From positions 41,361,832-41,425,831 of the forward strand of contig CM057843.1 in assembly GCA_030068075.1 (NCBI GenBank): a stretch of DNA of 64,000 nucleotides, read 5' to 3'. Made by a program: the position numbers and the translations under genes. Below the pieces are notes generated by a model. It had not been told where the DNA came from and searched no databases. It saw nothing but the letters and a program-made list of their open reading frames with translations. Positions 1 to 21,984 of this stretch are shown here, piece after piece. Every line of letters begins with the position of its first letter. The first letter of the stretch is position 1. The DNA comes from Paguma larvata. Its lineage: Eukaryota > Chordata > Mammalia > Carnivora > Viverridae.

Positions 1-179
1 TAGAGTCAGAGCGTGAGCAGGGGAGGGGCAGAGAGAGAGGGAGACACAGAATCTGAAGCAGGCTCCAGGCTCTGAGCTGTCAGCAGAGAGCCCGACGCGG
101 GGCTCGAACTCACGAACTGTGAGATCATGACCTGAGCCGAAGTTGGATGTTTAATCGACGGAGCCACCCAGGGCGCCCC
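1..179 (-). mobile_element. felid tRNA-Lys SINE, cut by window start
   Basis: Antisense CAN-SINE body (CAGGCTCCAGGCTCTGAGCT, ATCATGACCTGAGCCGAAG) ending GAGCCACCCAGGGCGCCCC. The tail lies outside the window. Confidence 0.95.
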
Positions 180-3100
180 ATAGATGTTTAAACTTTATAA
201 ACAGAGCAACGCTTCATTTATTCAGCTTTGTTGGAAACTGAGTTGTTTCGCCCACTGAGAGGTTCCATGCGGCTGAGCTCCCGTGTCCTCAAGCACCTAA
301 CGGGTAGATCTTGACCTCTCGGGGAGTGTCTGCTGGGCCCTGGAAGTCTTGGTTCTCCGCCTTCTTAGTAGTGAGCACGCACAAACCTCTCTGAAGTCCA
401 GGGCACCCTTCACGGTCGTCGTGAGTCACTGGGCTGTTGGATGACACAGTGGTGTTTTCAGGGACTCTGGGGGAATACAAGCCTGCGTGTCCCTTTTTCT
501 AAATACCCCCAGCTTCCGTGAATCGAGCCCCGGCTTTGCTTTGTCCTGTTCTATCACTTGTCCTTCTTGTCCCCGACAGTTGCCCTGGGTCTCCCCTGTC
601 CCGACCTTCAGATTATAGAGGCTTCTGTCACGCTAGGTCGTGGGAAACCAAATGATACCCCCTGTGAAAGACGAATCGGTCCCGACTGTCAAAATCAGAG
701 TGTGAAGCTTCAGCGTGGGCCCGATGGGCTGTTCTTGAGCAAAAGTGTTTAATGTCACACGATTTGCGATATATCTTAGCTGCTCAGAGACTTTTATTTC
801 TTATTCATAGCCAGTGTATGTAAGTCTTGATTCTGTGCCAAGAGCTATGCTAAGGCCGCCATATACATTACTTTGGCAAATACGCCAAGCCTATGACCTG
901 GGTCTATCACTTCTTCATCCACATCAGAAAAACAGGCCTAGAAAAGTTTCAGCAACATGTCCCAGCTCTAACGAAATGGCAGAGCCGCAGGATTTGAACC
1001 CAAGACTCCCTCCCAGACATGGTCATTAATCTGTATCCTAGGCCGCCTTCTTCTTTTGTGGTCCCACAATTGAGGCTACCTGTTAAAGAACAGACTTATA
1101 CGTGAGGACTGCGTTCCTAGCCAGCATTTACGACAAAATCCAGGGGGGCTGTAACCTTCACGATTGCCAAGAGGCTGCTCACCCATCGCAAGCTCTTTCC
1201 CTCATGAGATTTGCTGCCCATGTCGAAATTTCCAGTTTGCCTTCTCCTACAAAGACGCCTTTGCAACTTGCTAGCTCACTGATCTGGGACCCTGTCAGGA
1301 TCACTTTCCAAAAAGCAAAAGGCCGAGGATTTCTCTGCACTGACTGGGCACTAGATTCTTAGCAAGTGAGTTGAGTCTTGTGTTCGTCCGCCCGGCGGGA
1401 GGGCAGGGAGGCAGCGGGCCCATGGCATGTGAATGACACGTGCAGAGTTGTGCGTGTTATGCAGGAGAGCTGGGGTCTCAGTCAGTCTGAGGCAGAAAAC
1501 CCAGAGGTCGAAAGGACCCTTGAGGGACACAAACCACCTCTTAGCCACGCCCCATCCCAGCGTGTGACAGCAGTTGAGCGCCCGATGTTGCGTGCGTGCG
1601 TGTGTGTGTGTGTGTGTTTCTACTCCACAGGCATATTTGGCTTCTTAGTATTTTTACACAAACGTCAGGTAAAATGGCACAAATTCTCTTCCTGTGTATG
1701 GTGAAGCAAGGCATGGAAACGCGATGCCCGCTTTACTTCCTGTCCAGGTCACTTCCCGGCCCCCGAGATGAGCCGTGTCTACGGCTGTCTGTCTGCTACT
1801 AAGCCCGGGACAGCAGAACAGGTAGGGCCCCAGAGACAGAGGTCACTTGTACAGTGTTTTTACTGTTTGTAAAAAGCAGAAAAGTCTTGCTAAAACAAAA
1901 CAAAACACGTCCTTGTTTACAAATAGATGTTGGTGGGACGTGTGTAAATATCATGCCAAGTCTCACTCCAGCTGGACTATAGACGCGCTGAGCCGCTGGG
2001 CAAAATCTTTGCAAACGCCCATCACTCTGGGCCCCCACACCAAGAAATCTCTTTATTACATACTCCTCAAGATAGAGCTTCCCCGCCACCACCCCGGGGC
2101 CTTCAAACTCAGGTAAGTTCTGCCTGTGTCGACAGAAAGAGTGTGAGCTCTGGAGGACTTTTCTGGATTGGGGATGTTAAACGGGTGAGGCACACCCTGT
2201 TCCTCTATCCACGGCACACAGGACTCCTCGAACGGGACACTCCTGGATCTGAGCACTGACTTTGGATCTCTCAGGACGAAGTACCCAGCATCGATTCGGC
2301 AGCATTAGCAAGCGAGTTCATCCCGTTTGCCATCCTCGGAGATCCAGTAATTTGTAACCATGTCTGCCACCCAGGCCACTCTCTACACGAGAGGGGTTGA
2401 AGAAACTTAAAACCGTCCACCCTTCAGCAGTGCTCCGCTACGATAAACCTTAGCCGGTGGTGTTTTTAAAGCCGTCGTGTGTTTGAGCTCATGCACGTGG
2501 ACGCGTGGCCCGTGGCGATTGGACATCCGCTTATCCAGCGTGAGTCGCATCATGGGTGCCGCCGAGCCCGGAAATCGCGCGTGCCAGAATGACAGCCCTC
2601 GGCGATTTATTTAATGGCAACAGGCCAGACCAAGCACAAGGCCCAATTTCGAGTCATACGGTTCAGAACCAATGAACCAACTTGGGGGCGTTGATGTGGG
2701 TCGATTTATTTTTTATCCTGCCCTTTGAATCTAGTCTCAAACCACTGCTTCCTTTAAAAGGCTCGTGGTTTTAGAACAAGATGCTATAGAATCAGGTTTT
2801 CCTTCCCGTCTCCTCTAAGTACAACTGAAAACCTTGAAGACTTACAATGATCAAAGGACTCTGAACGCTAGAAAGGAGAGGGTGGGCCCGGCTAGGGACC
2901 TCGGGACTTGAGAAGCAACAAAGGGGTGAATCTCCTGGGTTTTCTTTTCCTCTCCATATACCCTGGACTAAGCTCTGAAGGGGCCCGCCACCCAGAACCA
3001 CCAACAGAAAGAGGAGGGAGGAAAAAAAAAAAAAAAAAAGGAAAGCTTGCTTTCTCAGCCAAAGGACAAGAAAGGGGGAGCCCAGCAGAGACTTACGGGG

Positions 3101-3386
3101 AACCCCAGTGCTAGTTTCTCACCCGAGCGTGCCAGCAGGTGGGCCAAATGGTTCACAGCAGCAGCAAAGCCCTGTGTCTCCCTGCCTGCCCCTCCGCAGA
3201 AGGTCCAGCAACACCATGCGATCCAGGGAAGCACCTTCTGACACCACAGAAGACACCAGCAGGGATTGGGCAGGAGCCCTAGCCGCACCGGAAGAACAAC
3301 ACAGACCAGAATAGTATTGCAAGGGCTCAGAAAACAAACTGAACTGCTGTCTCTTCCGCGGCGTTGCCCGCAGAGGTGGCAGTCAT
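180..3386. other. intergenic, no gene seen
   Basis: Apart from the MIR at 800-1015 and a short TG repeat at 1593-1617, this looks like old single-copy DNA. No exon of a known gene was recognised. A 17-base A run lies at 3023. Confidence 0.6.
800..1015 (-). repeat. MIR
   Basis: MIR-like text, antisense: TTCTGTGCCAAGAGCTATGC to GCAGAGCCGCAGGATTTGAA. Confidence 0.6.
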
Positions 3387-3858
3387 CTCTTCCTCGGCAT
3401 CCTGGCTGCCCTTAGGCTTCTGGGGAAGCCCAAGATTGTGAAAAAGAGGACCCAGAAGTTCATGTGGCACCAGTCAGACTGATATGTCAAAGTTAAGCGC
3501 AAATGGCGGAAACCCAGAGGCGTTGACAACAGGGTGCACGGAAGATTCAAGGACCAGATCTCGATGCCCAACATAGGTACTGGGAGCGACAAGAAAACAA
3601 AGGACATGCTGCCCAGTGGCTTCCGGAAGTTCCTAGTCTACAACGTCAAGGAGCTGGAAGTACTGCTGAAGAGCAACAAATCTTACTGTGCAGAGATCGC
3701 TAACAGCATCTCCTCCAAGAGCCACGAAGTCCTTGTGGAAAGAGCAGCTCAGCTGGCCATCGGAGTCACCGACCCCAACGCGAGACGGCTCAGAGAAGAA
3801 AATGAGTAGACAGTTTACGTACGTGTCAGATTTGTGTAAATAAAACCATAAAACTGAA
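3387..3858 (+). pseudogene. RPL32P: RPL32 processed pseudogene
   Basis: This intronless copy of ribosomal protein L32 mRNA runs from the 5' UTR (CTCTTCCTCGGCATC) through the coding part 3402-3809 to the poly-A signal AATAAA at 3839-3844. The coding part keeps full length (135 codons plus TAG). It has lost its start (ATG to CTG at 3402) and has a stop, TGA at 3480-3482, replacing Arg27. Recognisable stretches include [11 protein letters not shown] and [19 protein letters not shown]. It cannot make L32. Confidence 0.95.
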
Positions 3859-4054
3859 AAGACAGAAAGAAAGGAGGGAAGGAAGGAAGGAAGAAAAAGA
3901 AAGAAAGAAAGAGAAAGAAAAGAGGAAAGAAAAGGAAAAGAAAGGGAAGGAAGAGAAAGAAAGAAAGGAAGGAAGGAAGGAAGGAAGGAAGGAAGGAAGA
4001 AAAGAAAGAAAGAAAGGAAAAGGAAAGGAAAGGGAAGGAAGGAAGGAAAGAAAG

Positions 4055-4105
<51 letters not shown>

Positions 4106-4152
4106 AAAAGAAAGAAAGAAAGAAAGAAAAGAAGAAAGAGAAAGAGAAAGGA
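3859..4152. repeat. GAAA/GGAA microsatellite, about 290 bp
   Basis: The tract consists of GAAA, GGAA and related purine-only units and starts right where the RPL32 pseudogene's poly-A tail should be. The open frame across it on the minus strand (Phe/Ser/Leu repeats) is an artefact of the repeat. Confidence 0.97.
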
Positions 4153-4189
4153 AACTTAACTGTCTTTGGAACTAAAACCCATAAAAGAA

Positions 4190-5125
4190 CCAATACACTA
4201 CACCTAAGTAGGACTCCCACCTGCTAAAATAGAAGACGTAAATAGAACTAAAAGATCCCCAACAGAATGACCTAAATGTCCAGGATACAATAGAAAATCA
4301 CTCCTCATACCCCAAACCAGGAAAACAACGGAAATAAAAGGCAATCAACTGATACCAATACTGATAGGACTCAGATGTTAGCATGTATCTGACCAGGATT
4401 TTAAAGCAGTTCTAATAAAAATGCTGCTACAATCAACTGCAAATTCTCTTGAGTTGGAAAATCTGAGCAGAGAAATAGAAATTATGAGAAAGAACCACAT
4501 GGAAAGGATAGAAATGAAAAATTACCGTGAAAGTTAAAATGTGGATGAACTCAGTAGTAGCGTGGAAATGACCGAAGCTCAGATCAGGGTACTGAAGGAC
4601 AGATCAAGGGAATTTACTCAATCCGAACCACAAAGAAAAGGACAAGGGACCCATCAGGGGCAATAACGAAAGAGCTAACATTTGTGTCATCAGGATCCTA
4701 GGAGGGGGGAAATGTGAGGCTGAAAAGCATTCACCTAATAATGGCGGAGAAGTCCCCGAAGTTGGTGCAACAAAGAAACCGACAGATTCAAGAAGTCGAT
4801 ACACCCGAGTAGGCTGAAACCAAAGAAACCCACTGGACGGATCGTAACGAATCCTCTGAGAACCGGACACTGAGATAAAATCTGAAAAACGGGGAGAAAC
4901 GACCGGGAAAGAACACCAATTCAAGTTCTATTTTTAGTACAGCCTTTAAACGAAACCATGGAGGCAGGAAGAAGTCACGCAACATTTATAAAGTGCTGAA
5001 AGCAAAGAACTGTCGATCTTGAATTCTATATGTGATGAAATTATCCTTAAGGAATGAAAGGGAAATGAAGGCATTCTCAGATGAGGGGAAACTAACAGCA
5101 CATACAGAGCCTGAGGGGGTAGGAG
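4190..5125 (+). mobile_element. old L1 ORF1-region fragment
   Basis: The sequence follows the mammalian L1 ORF1 region as I know it: AGGATTTTAAAGCAG near 4398, then CAGATTCAAGAAG and AGAAACGACCGGGAAAG, and finally AAACCATGGAGGC...AAGGAATG near 5050. The frame is broken by many changes. With the following fragment it forms one internally deleted element. Confidence 0.7.
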
Positions 5126-5150
5126 CGCTGGATTTAAAATATAGAGTCAG

Positions 5151-5372
5151 GAGGCGCCTGGGTGGCTCAGGTCGGTTGAATGTCCTTGCCTTCGGCTCAG
5201 ATCATGATCTCGCAGTTCGCGGGTTTGAGCCCCGCATCAAGGCTCCGTGCTGATGGCTCAGAGCCGGGGGCCTGCTTCGGATTCTGTGTCTGCCCCTCCC
5301 CCGCTTGTGCTCGCACGCGCTCGCTCGCTCTCAAATATAATAAACCATTAAAAAAATAAAAAAAAAAATACT
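5151..5372 (+). mobile_element. felid tRNA-Lys SINE
   Basis: Head GGCGCCTGGGTGGCTCAG, then an A-rich tail. It sits between the two L1 fragments, near their internal deletion. Confidence 0.95.
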
Positions 5373-5379
5373 CTGCTCT

Positions 5380-6780
5380 ATGATAGACCCTGTTAAGAGG
5401 AACGAAAAGACAGATGACAGGTTGGGAGAAAATATTTTGCGGATCACAGATCAACGAACGATTTGGTCTAGCGTATATAAGAAATGAATATTAAATTCAA
5501 TATTAAACATTTCAGTATTAAAATATGAATAGCCCAGTTAGAAAATGGGCAAAAGATATTCACAGGCATTGTACACAAGAGGACATACAGATGACAGGCA
5601 TATGAAAGCTGTTCAGCCGCATTAATCACTACAGAAATGCGGACTAAGACCCCACGGGATGTCAGCGCACACGTCGGGATGACTAAAACAGAGACTAATA
5701 TCAAATGCGGATGAGGACGTGGAGAAACTGCATCACTCATCCACTGCTGGGGAGATGGAGATGTAAGTGGTACAGCCGCTCTGGAAATAGTTTTGTAGTT
5801 CCTTTGAAAACAGACTCACCGCACAACCCAGCAATTGTGTTCTTTGGTGTTTATCCCAGGGAAATCCACCTTATTTTCATGCAGAAGCTGGGAACAAATA
5901 TTCACAGCTGCTTTATTCATAATAGTCAGAAAAGCTAGAGACCACCCAAATGTCCTTCCGCAGGTAAATATTTAAACACACTGGGCCATTTATACCATGG
6001 AATACGACTCAGCAGTAAAAAGGAATGCACTTTTTTTTTTTTTTTTTTTGAGAGACATAGAGACAGAGTGTGAGCAGGGGAAGGGCAGAGAGAGAGGGAG
6101 ACACAGAATCTGAAGCAGGCTCCAGGCTCTGAGCTGTCAGCACAGAGCCCGACGCAGGGCTCGAACTCACAGACAGTGAGATCATGACCTGAGCCGAAGT
6201 CGGCCGCTCAACCAACTGAGCCACCCAGGCGCCCCAGGAATGCACTTTAATGCACACGACTTGCATGAACTTCAAGGAAATTATATGGAATAAAAAAAGC
6301 CAGTCTCAAAAGAACGGATGCATACTGCACGATCCCATTTATGTAATACTTATGAGGTAGCGTAATCACAGAGATGGAAAAACAAATTAGTGATTGCCAG
6401 GGGTTAGGAATGGGAGGAAGAGGGTGGCTGTGGCTAAAAGGAGTGGTAGGATAGAGTCTTTTGATGACCGTACGGTTAACTCAGTGTCTTGAATGTGGTT
6501 GTAGTTGTCCAAAGCTACACATGTGATCACATTGCTTTAGAGCTATATACACAGACACAAATGAGTGTATATGTAACCAGTGAAATTCGTATACACTCTC
6601 TGGACTGGACCAATGTCAGCTCCTGGTTCGGTGTTGGAGGACAGTTACACAAGATGCTAACTTCCCGGGGAAGCTGGGTGAAGGGTGGGGAGCGCCCCGC
6701 CCCTACCCGCTACTTTATTTGGACCTTCCTGTGGATCTAATTGTTTTACAATAAAAATTTTATTGGTCGGTGATGAGAAC
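5380..6780 (+). mobile_element. old L1 ORF2 3' end and 3' UTR, split by a SINE
   Basis: L1-like text includes GAAAATGGGCAAAAGA (5535), CAACCCAGCAATTGTG (5824), TTATTCATAATAGTCA and the usual GGGAGGAAGAGGGTGG 3' UTR stretch. A felid SINE (6034-6235) interrupts it. The reading frame is decayed. Confidence 0.75.
6034..6235 (-). mobile_element. felid tRNA-Lys SINE in an L1
   Basis: Flanked by AGGAATGCACTTT on both sides (6021 and 6236), so its insertion into the L1 3' UTR is clean. Confidence 0.97.
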
Positions 6781-7654
6781 ATTTCAGATCTACTCTTTTT
6801 CAAAATAAAAAGCTTAAAAAGTCAGGCGCAACCCCAGCGTGACCAGTCACAGCAATCAGGTAACGTTGTCTTGTACGTTTCGAGAGATGTTTGACATTTT
6901 CACTGTGGCTGCTCCCTTATAAATGGACAGAGTATACGGAAACTTCAATGAAGCATTCTTTTCCACTTCCGTGTCTCCACAGAGAAACCAACGGCATTTG
7001 TTTTCTGTGTCGTCGGAACCTTAACCTTACCACGTGCTTCTGTTTTCCATTTCGACAGAGCCGCGCTTGTGGCTGGGTTGTCTTCCCCCACCTTCCTCCC
7101 CTCTGCGATGGCGGTGGTGGTGTACGCTTTAACAAGTTGTTTCTCTTGCTTTATCTCTCACAGACACTTCTTTTCATAGCCTCAAATACAACTGGTTGCA
7201 TCCTTCTTCCTGCCTGCCCCACTCTGTCTCCATTTTGGGATGGGACCTAAAGCCTTCGGGTACCTTAAAATGTAACTTACTCATCTTATGTTCCAAGCTT
7301 TATTGTAGCATCCTAAGATTGAGCATTCAGCCACTTAGGGGTGTCTTGAGATCCTAAGCGGCTAAGACATCCTAGGACTTTCTCTTATATCTTTTCCACG
7401 GTGAGTAACCTTGTATTCGGGGCCGGGGGAAACACAGGAAGAGAAATAGAGAGGCATTAATTACACAGACCTATTCTTTGGAAAGCCGGAGTGCCCATTT
7501 ATCCTTCTCCCCAGCAATAATAATAACAAAAATAAAATCCCAAACTTGGTCGTTACGAATAAAGTTAAATAATACAAAATGCCAATACAATAGTACTTTT
7601 GAACAGTGCTAGAGACGTGTCATTCAACTTTTGGCACGACATTAAAGCCGTGAG
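6781..7654. other. intergenic, between an L1 and CFAP97D1
   Basis: AT-rich sequence with no recognised repeat or exon. The short open frames are not conserved-looking. Confidence 0.5.
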
Positions 7655-7909
7655 ACCTCCTGTTTATGTTTTATTGGAACAAATCACTTCCCCTTAGACT
7701 CACATAAAGACTCAAAGCAGATGACAAAGGCCAGCCATTTCCTACTCATAGGGAGAGAGGACACAGAGAGCTCTGAGTTCCCTTATATTAACAGAAGGGC
7801 AAAATCCGGCCCTTTAACTGGGCCTCTTGTTCTCCATCCACACGCAGGGCTTTGGTATCAACTGGGATCACTGTATTTCACAGCAAGCAGCAGCCATGGG
7901 AAGACATAC
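7655..7909 (-). other. CFAP97D1: probable CFAP97D1 3' UTR and poly-A signal
   Basis: An AATAAA on the minus strand (TTTATT at 7670-7675) lies about 235 bases after the stop codon and is the first one met. Length and position suit a short 3' UTR. The cleavage site is inferred. Confidence 0.5.
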
Positions 7910-11175
<3,266 letters not shown>

Positions 11176-11589
11176 CTAGTCTCACTTCAGAAATGAGGCA
11201 CCCGGGCTCCTCCGTGAGGTCCTCAGCTGTCCCCATGACACGTTGTCATAGTTACCCAGTTATGACATCAGGGACAGGTCTCGGGGGAAGGAAGAGGAGC
11301 AGTGGAGCAGGCCTGGCCATCCCTGGGCTTCTGCTTGGAAGCTAATCTAGGTCCAAGTCAAGATGAGGGGGAGACTCAGAGGCTCTCCCACCCGCCTGGC
11401 GCGCAGATGTCACCGGCACCACGGGAAAAGCTGTGGTGTGCTGGGAGGGGCGGGGAAGGCACGGGGTGGGGGGGCGGGGATGGAGGACTCCAGCCTTGGC
11501 TACATACCTTGGGCTCTAAGCCAACTAGTCTCCACCACGATGGATGCCCTGGAGGTGTGAGACCGTGAGCTTTCGGGGTAAGGTGAAAG

Positions 11590-11705
11590 ATGACATGACA
11601 TCTCATCCAATTGCTTCCTTTTTGCAGATGAGGAAACCGAAGTCCGGAGTCACAGCCTGCGCTGCCGGTCACGAACCAAGTTAGTGGCAGAGCTGGACTC
11701 AGGAG
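11590..11705 (-). repeat. MIR
   Basis: Antisense MIR core: TTTTTGCAGATGAGGAAACC and AGTTAGTGGCAGAGCTGGAC. Confidence 0.6.
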
Positions 11706-12276
11706 GAGGTTTCCCGAACTTTCTGGAGGGGTGGGAGGGGGGGAATTTGCCATCGGCAGTGGTGGGGGGGACAGAGACTGTCTTCGGCCCTCAGTGGGAT
11801 CTCAGCAAATGAGGAGGGTAGTCAACACTGGGCTGGCAGCTGCTCTTGGACCGGCCCAGAGGAGCCCGCTCCATCGCCACGCTAGCACAGGTGTGGTCGC
11901 ACCTAGTGGGCGCTCACCGCAGTGGCTGAAGCAGACAGAACACCTGAGTGCTCACGGTACGGTGCTGGGCGCTTTCCTTGGGCGGCACCTTTAATTTTTC
12001 GAACAACCCAGGGGTGAGGTACACATGATGCGGAAATGTTGGGGTTCAGAGCAAACGCTCGAGAAAGAATTCTTGAGACATTTTTGGGGGCAAAAAGGTG
12101 GTTTTCTTAAAGCATGAGGAAAGGGCACTGGGGTTGTGAGAAGTGGTCGAATATATACTTTCAAGTCGGGAAGGGGTTAGGGATAGAGTAAGCCTGTAAG
12201 GAATTTTGGAAACAACATTTCCGGGACCCTGAGGGGGCTAGCTATCGTTAGGAAAAAGTCACTTTTTACTGTTCAG

Positions 12277-12909
12277 TAAAGACTCAGCCAGGTCTCCTAT
12301 CGGGACAGCAATGAACTCAGTCTTCTGAAAGATACAAAGATGCGTGAGACACAGTCGCTTCTCTGACTCTGATGTATGTAACTGATGTAGTTTGTTGAAA
12401 GTTATAAGAATTTTAGATTAAAACATACCATTTTCCATATCAGAAATTTTTAAGTGGCTTTCAATAAAATGAACTTTTTTAAAAATTTTTTTCTTTCTTC
12501 CAATGCTTATTTATTTTTGAGAGAGAGACAGAGCATGAGTGGGGGAGGTGCAGAGACAGAGATAGGGACACAGAATCCAAAGCAGGCTCCAGGCTCTGAG
12601 CTGACAGCACAGAGCCCGATGTGGGGCTTGAACTCACAAACCATGAGATCACAACCTAAGCCAAAGTCAGACGCTTAACTGACTGAGCCACCCAGGCGCC
12701 CCCAATAAAATGAACTTCTACAGAAGTTCAGAGAAGCTTTTACTCATCCATTTCACAATTGTACTGTTGGTGCCGTAGGTAAGTCAGGCCTTGTGCTCAA
12801 TAATGAGGTTGGAGACTGCTAGAGTCTCTTTCCTCAAAGACTTCCAAGGCTAGTGAGAAAGACGAATAAAGAAACAAATTATTCCTTAAAAAAAAAAGAC
12901 TCAGCCAGG
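12277..12909 (+). mobile_element. retroposed sequence of unknown parent, with poly-A tail and target duplication
   Basis: The direct repeat AAAGACTCAGCCAGG occurs at both ends (12278-12292 and 12895-12909). The insert ends with AATAAA (12865-12870) and, about 18 bases on, a run of A. These are marks of an mRNA copied by L1 machinery. The insert is about 600 bp including a younger SINE (12477-12702), and its last part resembles L2. I do not recognise the parent transcript and see no long open frame. Confidence 0.7.
12477..12702 (-). mobile_element. felid SINE nested in the 600 bp retrocopy
   Basis: Flanked by CAATAAAATGAACTT at 12462 and 12703. It is younger than its host insert. Confidence 0.96.
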
Positions 12910-13354
12910 AGCCCTTTCAGATGAGTATCTGGGGCCCATATGCTTGGAGTATGATTGCTAACATATATCTTGGTGGGTAGAGATAAAGGAAGTTTCCAAA
13001 GAAATTTCTGTTTCAAGTAGACTCACAGGATCCTGGGGGAGGGGGGTCGGATAATGTTAAGCTAAGATTTCCTTTTGCCCTTAGCAAAGTATCACAATCC
13101 AGACAGCTGAGCTCCCAGAGGAAGGTCACTGTGCCTGTCTCAAGGACTCATCGATGGGCTGTGAGTAGTAAGGAAATTTAATTTTTTCTTTTGCCTTTGT
13201 TTCCCGCATCGACAGTATCCTTTTTTTTTTTTTTTTTTTTTTAGCAAACGGGCTCAGAGAGCCCGGGGTCACAATGCCGAGTCTGGCTGCGCAGAACCCA
13301 AGCTTTTAGGCACGATGCTGGCTCTCAATACCTGTTGCCGAGAGCTGTGCCTCG

Positions 13355-13490
13355 GACTTGTGATTCTCAAACTTGAACCTCAGCAGGAGTCACGGTGGAG
13401 AGGGGGCTGTGAAATGCACATTCTCATTCAGCAGGTGTGGGCTGGGGCGGAGACTGCGCCTTTCAGACAAGCTCCCTGGGCGACGTCAAT
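13355..13490. repeat. MER5-like DNA transposon remnant
   Basis: GTGATTCTCAAACTTGAACC and GAAATGCACATTCTCATTCA resemble the hAT-Charlie MER5 family. Confidence 0.5.
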
Positions 13491-13649
13491 GCTGCCGGTC
13501 GCGCAGCGGGCGGCCAGAGGTCACAAGCCGAACCCGGGTGTCCTGGTAATCCTGGAAAAACTAGGCGACACCTCTGGCGTCAACAGGACCCCGGACAATA
13601 GGAACATTTATTGCGCCCCGAGTTTAGTCCAATGAAGTTACTGCACTTG

Positions 13650-21984
<8,335 letters not shown>

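Noticed and set aside
3633..4220. 195-codon open frame on the minus strand rich in Phe, Ser and Leu
   Set aside because: It is only the translation of the GAAA/GGAA microsatellite plus the antisense of the RPL32 pseudogene.
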